From CAIWHR01 sp963717695 (lineage in GTDB: Bacteria > Pseudomonadota > Gammaproteobacteria > Burkholderiales > Casimicrobiaceae): a DNA stretch of 64,000 nucleotides. The notes under the pieces are model-generated. The model saw only the letters and a program-made list of their open reading frames with translations. It was not told the origin of the DNA and ran no database searches. Positions 51,247 to 61,436 of this stretch are shown one piece after another. The stretch lies in NCBI GenBank assembly GCA_963717695.1, contig CAVQWR010000003.1, positions 1,178,001-1,242,000 on the forward strand. Direction: 5' to 3'. The position numbers were made by a program, and so were the translations under genes. Numbering within the stretch: position 1 is the stretch's first letter; each line of letters opens with the position of its first letter.

Positions 51247-54200
51247 GCCGACTTCTCCTTGCGCCTGCGTGGGCAGGATCAGTTCGTGGGCCACCGGCGT
51301 GTCGAGCCAGTCGACCTTGCCATCTTGCGCACGACGACGAACTCGTCGCGGTTGGTGCCGATGGTCCCGTAGTAGTTGAAGCCGTAGCGAGAACTGCGCG
51401 TAGCCGCCGATCATGTGCGTGGGCTTCAGCACGATGCGCGTCACCGAGTTGTGGATGCCGCCGCGCGCGCCGGTGATCTCCGAGCCGGGCGTGTTCACGA
51501 TCTTTTCCTGCGCGTGGTACATCATCACCATGCCCGGGTTGACGCGCTGGCTCACCACCGCGCGCGCCGCGATCGCGCCGTTGATGTTGAAGAGCTCGAT
51601 CCAGTCGTTGTCGACGATGCCCGCGCGCTTCGCGTCGTCCTCGGACAGCCACACGCACGGCCCGCCGCGGGTGAGCGTCAGCATCATCAGGTTGTCGGTG
51701 TACGTCGAGTGGATGCCCCACTTCTGGTGCGGCGTGATGAAGTTGAGCGCGATCTCGACGTTGCCGTTGGGCTTGATGCCGTGGATGCCCGCGGTGGTCT
51801 TCAGGTCGACCGGCGGCCGGTAGCTCGAGAAGCCCTCGCCGAACGCGATCATCCACGGGTGGTCCATGTAGAACTGCTGGCGCCCGGTCAGCGTGCGCCA
51901 GGGAATCAGCTCGTGCACGTTGGTGTAGCCGGCGTTGTACGAAACGGTCTCGCTCTCGATGCCGCTCCACGTCGGCGAGCTGATGATCTTGCGCGGCTGC
52001 GCCTGGATGTCGCGGAAGCGGATCTTCTCGTCCTCGCGGTGCAGCGCCAGATGCGCGTGCTCGCGACCGGTATCTTGCCGAGCGCTTCCCACGCCTTGAC
52101 TGCGACGTGGCCGTTTGTCTCGGGCGCGAGCTGCAGTATCACTTCGCAGGCGTCGATGTCGGTCTCGATGCGCGGCATGCCGCGGGTCGCCCCTTCGGCG
52201 TGCACGACGCCGTTGAGTTCTCCGAGCTGCTTCACCTCGGTCTGCGTGTTCCAGCCGATGCCCTTGCCGCCGTTGCCGACCTTGGCCATCAGCGGTCCGA
52301 GCGCGGTGAACCGCTTGTAGACGTTGGGATAGTCGCGCTCGACCACCGCGATCTGCGGGGCCGTCTTGCCCGGGATGAGCTCGCATCTCGCCGCGCTTCC
52401 ATTCCTTCACTTCGAACGGCTGGGCGAGCTCGGCCGGCGTGTCGTGCATCAGCGGCGTCAGCACGATTTCGCGCTCGACGCCGAGGTGGCCGACGCACAC
52501 TTCGCTGAACTTCTTCGCGAAGCCCTTGTAGATCTCCCAGTCGCTCCTCGATTGCCATGCCGGATCCACCGCCGTCGACAGCGGGTGGATGAACGGGTGC
52601 ATGTCGCTGGTGTTGAGGTCGTTCTTCTCGTACCACGTCGCCGTCGGCAGCACGATGTCCGAATAGAGGCACGTTGTGCTCATCCGGAAATCGAGCGTGA
52701 CGAGGAGGTCGAGCTTGCCTTCGGGCGCCTGGTCGTGCCAGACCACTTCCTCGGGCTTCGCGTCCCGGCCGACGCCGGGGCGCCCCAAGTCGGCCGAGCC
52801 CCCTGCGGGGGAGGCGCGCAGCGCTTCGGGGGCAAACTCTTCGCCCAGGTCCTTGCCCTGCACGCCGTTGCTCGTGCCGAGCAGGTGCTTGAGGAAATAC
52901 TCGTGCCCCTTGCCGCTCGAGCCCAGCAGGTTGGAGCGCCACACGAAGAGGTTGCGCGGCCAGTTGCTCGGGTGGTCGGGGTCCTCGCAGCTCATCGCGA
53001 GCGTTCCGTCCTTCAGCCCCTTGACCACGTACTCCTTCGGGTCGACGCCTGCGCTCTCCGCGTCGCGAACCACCTGCAGCGGGTTCGTCTGAAGCTGCGG
53101 CGCGGACGGCAGCCAGCCCATCCGCTCGGCGCGCACGTTGTAGTCGATCATGCTGCCGCCGTAGAGCCTGGCTTGTCGGCCAGCGGCGAGATCACCTCGT
53201 CCATCCGAGCTTCTCGTAGCGCCACTGGTCGGTGTGCGCGTAGAAGAAGCTCGTGCTGTTCATCTGGCGCGGCGGGCGGATCCAGTCGAGCGCGAACGCG
53301 AGCGCGGTCCAGCCGGTCTGCGGGCGCAGCTTCTCCTGCCCGACGTAGTGCGCCCAGCCGCCGCCGCTCTTGCCGATGCAGCCGCACAGCATCAGCATGT
53401 TGATGATGCCGCGGTAATTCATGTCGCTGTGGTACCAGTGGTTCATCGCCGCGCCGATGATCACCATCGACCTGCCCTGCGTCTTGTGCGCGTTTTCGGC
53501 GAACTGGCGCGCGACGGTGATCACCTGCGCGCGCGGCGTGCCGGTGATGCGTTCCTGCCAGGCCGGGGTGTACGGCGTGTCGTCGTCGAAGCTCGTCGCG
53601 GCGAGCTCGCCCGGCAGGCCGCGCGCGACGCCGTAGTTCGCCACCTGCAGGTCGAACACCGTGGCCACCAGCGCCTCGCGCTTCTCGCCCTCCTTGCCGA
53701 GCGCGATGCGCTGCACCGGCACCGTGCGCACCAGCACGTCGGCGCTGTCGCCTGAGCTCGTTGTTCGGGAAGTGCTCGCTGACGATGCCGCCGAAGTACG
53801 GGAAGCCGACCTTTGCGGTGTCGCTGCTCGGCGTTCTCGCCTTCCAGCACCGACAGCTTCAGCTTCACCTCCGTGCCGTGGCGCGCTTCCTTCGCCTCGA
53901 GGTTCCACTGGCCCTGGTCGGCACGACCATCCGGCCCCCAGCGGAAGCCGATGGCGCCGTTCGGCAGCACGACCTTGCCGGCTGCGTCGAACGCGACGGT
54001 CTTCCACTCGGGGTTGTTCGCCTGGCCCAGCTTGCCGTTGAAGTCGGACGCGCGCACGTAGCGGTCCGGCACCATGACCGTCTCGCCGCGACGGCAGCGT
54101 GTGCTCCTTCAGCATCACCAGCATCGGCATGTCGGTGTAGCGGCGGACGTAGTCGTCGAAGTACGCGCTGCGCTCGCCTGCCCGTCCGGGAAATAGAACT

Positions 54201-55149
54201 CCTTCAGGATCACGTGGCCCATCGCCATCGCCACGGCGGCGTCGGTGCCCTGCTTGGGGTGCATCCAGATGTCGGCGAGCTTGGCGACCTCGGAGTAGTC
54301 GGGCGTCACCGCGACCGTCTTCGTGCCCTTGTAGCGCACCTCGGTGAAGAAGTGCGCGTCGGGCGTGCGCGTCTGCGGCACGTTGCGAGCCCCAGGCGAT
54401 GATGAAGCTCGAGTTGTACCAGTCGGCCGACTCGGGCACGTCGGTCTGCTCGCCCCATACCTGCGGGCTGGTCGGCGGCAGGTCGCAGTACCAGTCGTAG
54501 AAGCTCATGCACACGCCGCCGATCAGGCTGAGATAGCGCGCTGCCGGCGGCGTAGCTCACCATCGACATCGCCGGGATCGGCGAGAAGCCGATGACGCGG
54601 TCCGGGCCGTGCTTCTTGATCGTGTAGACGTTGGCCGCGGCGACGATCTCGTTGACCTCGTCCCAGCTCGAGCGCACGAAGCCGCCGAGGCCGCGCACCT
54701 GCTGGTAGTCGCGCCGCTTCGCGTCGTCCTCGACGATCGACGCCCACGCCTCCACCGGGTCGTGCGCGAGCCGCGCCTCGCGCCAGCTGCTTCAGCAGGC
54801 GGCCGCGCACCATCGGATACTTGACGCGGTTGGCGCTGTACAGATACCAGCTGTAGCTGGCGCCGCGCGCGCAGCCGCGCGGCTCGTGGTTGGGCATGTC
54901 CCAGCGCGTGCGCGGGTAGTCGGTCTGCTGCGTCTCCCACGTGACGATGCCGCCCTTCACGTAGATCTTCCACGAGCACGAGCCCGTGCAGTTCACGCCG
55001 TGCGTGGAGCGCACGATCTTGTCGTGCGCCCAGCGGTTGCGGTAGGCGTCCTCCCAGGTGCGGTCCTCGCCGGTGGTGACGCCGTGGCCGCCGGCGAAGT
55101 CTCCCTCGGGGTGCGAGAAGTAGTTGAGACGATCGAGAAAGTGGCTCAT
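51243..55149 (-). CDS. narG: Respiratory nitrate reductase alpha subunit (many frameshifts, one in-frame insertion)
   Basis: Membrane-bound Mo-bis-MGD catalytic subunit. It shows MSHFLDRLNYFSHPEGDFAG, the FS0 region HGVNCTGSCSWKIYVK, ESADWYNSSFIIAWG with the Asp that ligates Mo, VPQTRTPDAHFFTE, NHWYHSDMNYRGIINML and FRMSTTCLYSDIVLPTATWYEK. Conserved sequence changes frame at about a dozen places (for example near 54790, 54535, 54395, 54185, 54085, 53825, 53755, 53200, 52380, 52070, 51390 and 51325). The span of ~1302 codons exceeds the usual ~1250 partly because a ~25-codon repeat (52761-52836) is inserted in frame after GVQGKDLGEE. The 3' end is assigned by the ATGA overlap with narH. Confidence 0.93.
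52761..52836. repeat. Palindromic repeat inserted in frame within narG
   Basis: About 76 bp containing CCCCCTGCGGGGG and GCCGGGGCGCCCC, sharing core words (GGGCGCCCCAAG, CCCCTGCGGGGG) with the intergenic repeats at 48782 and 49555. It encodes FAPEALRASPAGGSADLGRP and a few further residues between DLGEE and KPEEVVWHD, where family members have only a few residues. Both flanks read in the same frame. Confidence 0.7.
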
Positions 55150-55190
55150 CGTGGGTCTCCGCGGAAATCGCGTCGCAGGTGGAACGGGGA

Positions 55191-56857
55191 TCACGGGTTC
55201 TTCACGTACGCGTTGCGGCGCAGGTAGAACCACCAGTTGAGGATCAGGCACAGCGCGTAGAACACCGCGAAGCCGTACATCGCGAGCTGCGGCGTGCCGG
55301 CCTTGATCTGGTCGCCGATCACGATCGGCGCGACGAACGCGCCGTAGGCGGCGACCGCCGACGTCCAGCCCAGCACCGGGCCGGCCTGCGTGCGGTCGAA
55401 GATCACGCCGATGGTGCGGAACGTCGAGCCGTTGCCGATGCCGCTCGCCGCGAACAGCAGCACGAACAGCAGCATGAACGCCAGGAAGTACTGCTCCGGC
55501 GTCGGCGACTGGTAGGCCTGCAGCATCACGTAGCCGACGGCGACCGAGGCGACCACCATCACCACCGAGATGACCTGCGTGACGATCGAGCCGCCGACCT
55601 TGTCGGCGATCCAGCCGCCCACCGGGCGGATCAGCGCGCCGACGAACGGCCCGATCCAGGCGTAGGCCAGCACCGCCGGCGCGTTCGGGTTGTTCAGCGT
55701 GTGCTGCATCACGCCGGCGGCATCGCGCACGTGGCTCACGCCGAAGATCACCTTCATCGACAGCGGCAGCGCCATCGAGAAGCCGATGAACGAGCCGAAG
55801 GTGACGATGTAGAGCAGCCGTCATCGCCCAGGTGTGCTTGTTGCGGAAGATCGCGAACTGCTTCGCGATGCCCTCCTTCATCGGTGCCGAACGCGGCGAG
55901 CTTCATCACCAGCAGCGCGGCGACGATGTCGAGCGGAATGGCGACCCACATGCTGATGACGCCGAGGCCGGTCGGCGTCGGCAGGTAGAGGTACAGGCCG
56001 AGGATCGACGGCACGAACGCCAGCGTGTAGAGCCAGGTGATCTTGAGGAAGGCCGACGATCGGGTTGCCGGTGTCGGGCGAGACCGTCTTCAGGTTGTTC
56101 ATGCCGAACCAGCAGAGGATCGACAGCGGCACCAGCGACAGCACCCAGGCGAAGCCGGCGTTCTGGATCCACGTCGGCGTGCCCGCCGGGAATCTTGCCG
56201 AAGATCCAGCCGCTGTCCTTCACCAGCGTCATCGGCTCGCCGCCCAGCGCGCCGAAGATGCCCACCGTCATCACCAGCGGGATGACGATCTGCATGCTGG
56301 TGACGCCGAAATTGCCGATGCCGGCGTTGATGCCGAGCGCCGTGCCCTGCAGCCGCTTGGGGAAGAACGTGCTGATGTTCGACATCGAGCTCGCGAAGTT
56401 GCCGCCGCCCACGCCCGACCACAGCGCCATGAGCTGGAACGCCCACAGCGGCCAGTCCTTGTGCTGCAGCACGATGCCGGTGCCGATCGCCGGCGCGAGC
56501 AGCATCGCCGTGGTCAGGAAGATCGTGTTGCGGCCGCCGGCGAGGCGGATCAGGAACGACGCCGGAATGCGCATCGTCGCGCCGGCGATGCCCCGCGATC
56601 GCCGTCAGCGTGAAGAGCTCGCGCCTGCGTGAACGGGTAGCCGAGGTTCAGCATCTGGACGGTGATGATTCCCCACATGCCCCAGACGGCGAATCCGCAC
56701 AGCAGCGCCGGCACCGAGATCGCGAGGTTGCGATAGGCGATCTTCTTGCCGGTGCGTCTCCCAGAACTCGTTGTCCTCGGGGCGCCAGTCGGCGATGTCG
56801 CGCGCGGCTGCTGCGCTGCCGGGGCGCGGCCGCGCCGCGCATTGGAGTAGTGTTCAT
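55191..56857 (-). CDS. narK: NarK2-type nitrate/nitrite transporter (frameshifted)
   Basis: A major-facilitator transporter of about 555 residues, ATG 56857 with AAGGAA upstream. The N-terminal motif IADWRPEDNEFWE is typical of NarK/NarU nitrate/nitrite exchangers. SVPALLCGFAVWGMWGIITVQML and GVGGGNFASSMSNISTFFPKR (nitrate signature 1), and AASGIGNGSTFRTIGVIF (signature 2) are present. Frame changes lie near 56760, 56600, 56190, 56050, 55885 and 55820. It lies 30 bp after narK1 and 41 bp before narG, so one operon is likely. It probably exports nitrite in exchange for nitrate. Confidence 0.92.
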
Positions 56858-56886
56858 GGCATTTCCTTGGTTGACTGCGATGCGGC

Positions 56887-58152
56887 TCAGCCGTTGAGGC
56901 GGAATGGCTTGCGACTTGCTGCCCATGACTTCGGCGCCGCGCACCTCGGTCCAGTACATCCAGATCAGCGAGACCCAGACCACGCCGTACATCAGCATGA
57001 AGGCGGAGGAGCGGATGCCCGTGAGGTCCATCAGCGCGCCGAACATGATCGGCAGCACGAAGCCGCCCATGCCGCCGGCCAGGCCGACGACGCCGGAGAT
57101 GACGCCGATGTTGGCGGGGTAGTCGTCGGAGATGTACTTGAACACCGAGGCCTTGCCGAACGCCCACGCGATGCCGAGCACGAACATCAGGATCGTGAAC
57201 AGCCAGACGTTGAGGCCGACGTGGAACGTCTTCGGCCCGTCGACGGTCAGTGATCGTCATGTCGGTCTGCGGATAGGAGAGCAGGAACAGGCAGACCCAG
57301 CTGACCCACAGCACCCACCAGGTGACGCTGTGCGCGCCGTACTTGTCGGAGAACCAGCCGCCCGACGGCGCGCAGCACGCCGCCGGGCAGCGAGAAGCAC
57401 GCCGCCAGCAACGCGGCGGCGCGGATGTCGAGGCCGAATTCGCCGACGTAGTACTGCACCATCCACAGGCTCATCGCGACGTAGCCGCCGAACACGATGG
57501 AGTAGTACTGGCAGCAGCTTCCAGACCTTGGGGTCCTTCAGCGCCAGGAGCTGCTCGCGCCAGGTGATCTTCGAGTCGACCAGGTGGCGCCGGATCGCGA
57601 GTAGCTGAAGAACCAGAACAGCAGCGCGGTGCCGAGCATGATCGGCCGCGTAGACCTGCGGCACCACCGCCCAGCCGAACGCGACCAGCAGCGCCGGCGC
57701 CACGAACTTGTTGACCGCGGCGCCGGAATTGCCGGCGCCGTAGACGCCCATCGCGAAGCCCTGGCGGTTCGTCGGGAACCAGCGCGCGACGTAGGGCGTG
57801 CCGACCGAGAAGGAGCCGCCGGCGAGGCCGACGAAGAGCCCGAGCACCAGGTACTGCCAGTACTGCGGTCGCGTAGCGCGATCAGCTAGATCGGCACCAC
57901 GCACGCGAGCATCAGGATGAAGAGGACGATGCGGCCGCCGAACTTGTCGGTCCACATGCCGAGCGGCACGCGGATCAGCGAGCCGGTCAGCACCGGCGTG
58001 GCGGTCAGCAGGCCGAACTCGGTCGCGTTGAGGTCCAGCGTCTTGCGGATCGGGATGCCGATGACGCCGAACATCATCCAGACCATGAAGCACACCGTGA
58101 ACGCCAGCGTGCTGACGATCAGCACCGACAGCGCCTGACCCGTCTTGCTCAT
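56887..58152 (-). CDS. narK: NarK1-type nitrate transporter (frameshifted)
   Basis: A major-facilitator protein of about 421 residues, ATG 58152 with GAGGAGAGGGG upstream. It shows LAFTVCFMVWMMFGVIGIPIRKTLDLNATEFGLL, GLAGGSFSVGTPYVARWFPTNRQGFAMGVYGAGNSGAAVN (nitrate signature) and VVGLAGGMGGFVLPIMFGALMDLTGIRSSAFML. Frames change near 57885, 57640, 57520, 57365, 57250 and 56910; the last is needed to reach the TGA at 56887. Type 1 NarK proteins are proton-driven nitrate importers. It is the first structural gene after narL. Confidence 0.92.
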
Positions 58153-58314
58153 GACAGCGGCCCCTCTCCTCGTGAATGCGCAGAGTATGCGAAGGAGGGA
58201 GGCTCGCGGCGGCATCCGTCCGTGGGGGTGCGCCGGACCGGCGGAAGGACGATGCGGCCGCGCGGCCGGCATCGTCCGTGAAGAACTAGCTGGGGCGGAA
58301 AGAATGCGCGCGAG

Positions 58315-58328
58315 TTGCGCTAGGTCAA
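58315..58328 (-). promoter_or_regulatory. Weak FNR-type box upstream of narK1
   Basis: TTGACCTAGCGCAA on the minus strand keeps the TTG-N8-CAA core of FNR-family sites and overlaps the narL stop, 163 bp upstream of narK1. No good -10 was found at the expected spacing, so it is weaker than the other three boxes. Confidence 0.35.
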
Positions 58329-59016
58329 CCCAGCCCGTGCTCGGTTGCGATAACCGCCGCCTGCACGCGCGATGCCGACGTCGAGCTTGCGCAGCACGTG
58401 CTGCACGTGGATCTTGACGGTGGTCTCGGCGATGCCGAGTTCGCGCGCGATGGTCCTTGTTGCTCGCGCCGCGCGCGATGCCGCGCAGGATTTCCTGCTC
58501 CCGCGGCGACAGCTGCGCGAGCGGTGACGGCGGCGCGGCGCCGTCGCGGCAGGCGTGCGCCGCCGCGTCGCGGTAGGCGGCGACGAGCTTGCCCGTCATC
58601 TCGTCGGCCACGACCGACTCGCCGCGCATCGCGCGCACGATCGCCGCGAGCCAGCGCGTCGCCTTCGATCGTCTTCAGCAGATAACCGCAGGCGCCGTTG
58701 CGCAGCGCCGCCGCGAGGTCCTGCTCGTCTTCGCTGACGGTGAGCATCAGCACGCGCGCGTCCGGCGCCGCTTCGCGCAGTGCCGGCAGCGCATCGACGC
58801 CGTTGACGCCGGGCAGGTGGTTGTCGAGCAGGATCAGGTCGGGCTGGAACTCCTGCGCGCGGCGCTGCGCCTCGCCCGGCGTCGGCGGCGTCGCCGACCA
58901 CCTCGAAGCGCGGGTCGCGCGCCAGCAGCGCCGTGAGGCCGCGCCGAAACAGCGTGTGGTCGTCGACGACGAGGATGCGGATGGGCGACCGGAACGTGGC
59001 GTGCGATCGCGGTCAT
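58325..59016 (-). CDS. narL: NarL-type response regulator (frameshifted)
   Basis: A nitrate/nitrite response regulator of about 230 codons with a receiver (FQPDLILLDNHLPGVNGVDALPAL, VLMLTVSEDEQDLAAALRNGACGYLLKTIEGD) and a C-terminal LuxR-type helix-turn-helix (LAQLSPREQEILRGIARGASNKD). Frames change near 58960, 58885, 58660 and 58455. Its ATG overlaps the narX TGA, so sensor and regulator are translationally coupled. It should activate the nar genes downstream. Confidence 0.9.
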
Positions 59017-60935
59017 CGCAGCACCGACGCTTCGGCGACGGCCGCTGCGCGCGGAGCGGCGCGCGGCACGGCGGCGGCAGCGTCAGGACGACCGACGTGC
59101 CGCGCCCGGGCCTCGACAGGACGTCGAGGCCGGCGCCGATACGTTCGGCGCGTTCGGCCATGATCCGCAGTCCCACGTGCGTCTCGTCCGGCGGCCGTCG
59201 TCCGGGACGAACCCTTCGCCGTCGTCGCGCACCTCGAAGCGCCATAGCGGCTGCTGCTGGACGTCGAGCCAGACCTGCGTCGCGCGCGCGTGCTTGCGCA
59301 CGTTGGACAGCGCCTCCTGCACGATATGCAGCACCTGGACCTGCAGGACCGGGCGCCAGCGGCATGCCGTGGCCTTCCATCTGCAGCGCGGTCTTGAGGC
59401 CGCTCTGGTGCTCGAACTTGCGCAGCGTGGTCATGCAGCGCCGGCTCGATGTCCTCGGCGTTGGCGCGCGTGCGGAAATGCACGAGCAGCTCGCGCACGT
59501 CGCCGTAGCTCTCGCGCACGCCGGCGTCGATTTCGCCCAGCGTCTGCTCGCACCTGCTGCGCATCGCCGCCGGCGAGGGCGTCGCGCATCAGATGCACCT
59601 GGATCTTCAGGAACGCGAGCGACTGCGCGATGGAATCGTGCAGTTCGCGCGCGAGGAACGTGCGCTCCTGCGACACCGCGGCTTCCTTTTCCAGCGCGTT
59701 GAGGCGCAGGTTCTCCATTGCGCCGGCCAGATGCGCGGTCAGTGCCTCCAGCAGCGAGCGCTCCGCGGCCGACAGCGCGAACTGGTTGTGGAAGAAGAGA
59801 TCGACCTCGCCCATCAGCCGCTCGTGCTGCGGATCGGAATCGACACGAGCGTCTCGAATCCGGCGTCGCTGCAATGGTGCATGCCGGCGGGCTGCGTCGG
59901 CTGGATCGGGATGACGCGAACGCCGTGCGCTGCCGTCGGCGAGCCGCAGAGGCAGTCGCCGGCGCTTGATGCACTGCTCGCCGTCGGTCATCGCCGCGGG
60001 CAATCCCTCGGAGCCAGCAGCAGGAAGCGCTCGTTGGACTCGTCGGACCAGCGCAACGCGACGCCGTCGGCGCGCGCGACCCGTCCGACATGCCGCGCGA
60101 ATCCGGCCGGCGAGCTCCTTCAGCGTCGTGGCCTTGGCGACCAGCGTCGTCACGTCGTACAGCGCCTCGAGGCGTTCGCGCTTTTCCTCGAGCTCGGACG
60201 TCTTTTCGGCGACCTTGGCCTCCAGGTCCCGGTACATCGACTGCAGGTGCTCCGCCATGCCGTTGAAGCCCTCCGCCAGCGTGCCGAACTCGTCGCTGGT
60301 GATGCGCTCGACGCGGGCGCCGAAATCGCCGCGCTGGATGCGTTCGGTCGCCTCCTTCAGCTGCCCGACGGGCTCCAGCACAAACAGATACCCGGTGTAG
60401 AGCAGCACGGCGGCGCCGAGCACGGCCAGCGCCATCATCGCGACCTGCAGCAGGTGCAGGAGCGCGGTCCACCGCGACATGTGCGTCTCGATGCGCGGCG
60501 ACAGCGCGTCGATGTGCGCGGCAAAGGCGGCGGTGTCGGCGCGCAGTCCTCGACCGATGTCGTGACTGGGCGGCGATCCACTGCGCGCGGAACTGCACCA
60601 GTCGCGCTCGACCACCGCGAAGTCCCGCCGCACGGCGTCGTCCCACGGCACGAACAGCGGACGCTCGGGGTCGCCGTCGCGCAGCAGGTCGAGGCTGCGC
60701 TCGAATTCGCGCGCACTTGCCGCGGCAGCGCCTTCGTCGCCCGTGCCGATCGACAGCGACAGCCGGTACGCCTGCATCCGCATGCGACCGGCCTCGTTGA
60801 CCGCCGCCGCGCCGCCGTCGAGCTGCCAGGACACCCACAGCGTGACCGCGATCGACAGCAGCGCGAGCAGCAGGAACGGCATGCCGACAAGCGCCAGCTT
60901 GGCGCCCAGGCTCCAGTGACTTGCGGATGGCTCAT
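59013..60935 (-). CDS. narX: NarX-type nitrate sensor kinase (frameshifted)
   Basis: A membrane sensor kinase of about 640 codons: helix 1 (MPFLLLALLSIAVTLWVSW), periplasmic domain with the P-box-like VNEAGRMRMQAYRLSLS that senses nitrate, helix 2 (LLQVAMMALAVLGAAVLLYTGYLFV), HAMP, a linker with KVAEKTSELEEKRERL, a GAF-like region, HisKA_3 with FLARELHDSIAQSLAFLK (phospho-His), then an HATPase (VQEALSNVRKHARATQVWL, VRDDGEGFVPDDG, VLSRPGRGTSVVLTLP). Frame changes lie near 60915, 60570, 60105, 60015, 59935, 59830, 59570, 59440, 59360 and 59195. The start MSHPQVT at 60935 lacks an RBS and coincides with a predicted transcription start. Confidence 0.9.
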
Positions 60936-60942
60936 CGGTGCA

Positions 60943-60983
60943 AATCTAGCGGGGAATGCCGCGTCCGTTTTGAGCGGCGTCAA
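60943..60983 (-). promoter_or_regulatory. FNR/Anr-type promoter of narX
   Basis: TTGACGCCGCTCAA (60983-60970, minus strand) is a full TTGA-N6-TCAA site. After 21 bp comes TAGATT (60948-60943), four matches to TATAAT. The start would fall at 60936-60935, on the A of the narX ATG, with the box centred at about -41. Confidence 0.6.
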
Positions 60984-61436
60984 TACAGCTCGTCTTGCCG
61001 TTATACCCCAAGGGACAGGCGCTAAGTACCGACCCGAACCGCAGTCCTCGAGCCCAGGCGGAAAACCGCGCTCTATCGCAGACGGTATACCGTTCCAGCG
61101 GCCGCCGTGAAGAGCAATCGGGTCAAGGGCTTGCTTCAGGGGCCGCTCATGGATGAAAGGCCGTAGTTCTCGATCCGATCATCTACTTCAATGTCGCAAC
61201 ATCCCCGTGGGCGAAATCGCCGATCACGAAGCTGACGCATTACGTCGCAATGGGCGGAGTGTAACCATCGAAATCGAATAACGGACGTGTGAATGAGTGG
61301 TCTACGAAGCTATATGAAATTCCACGAATTGGGTCATTCGCCGCAACTTTGCAGATGCTGACGTCGCAGTCCAAGAAAATTCGATGGATCATGGCAAAGG
61401 AAGGAAATGCCCTGAGCGCATTGTTTAGGAGCACCG
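60984..61436. other. 453-bp gene-free region of lower GC
   Basis: Between narX and the kelch gene. It is visibly richer in A/T than its flanks, especially 61180-61440. One 66-codon minus-strand frame (61240-61440) has no RBS and no recognisable content. It may contain a recombination junction, because the kelch gene's second dockerin repeat is lost at its left end. Confidence 0.45.
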
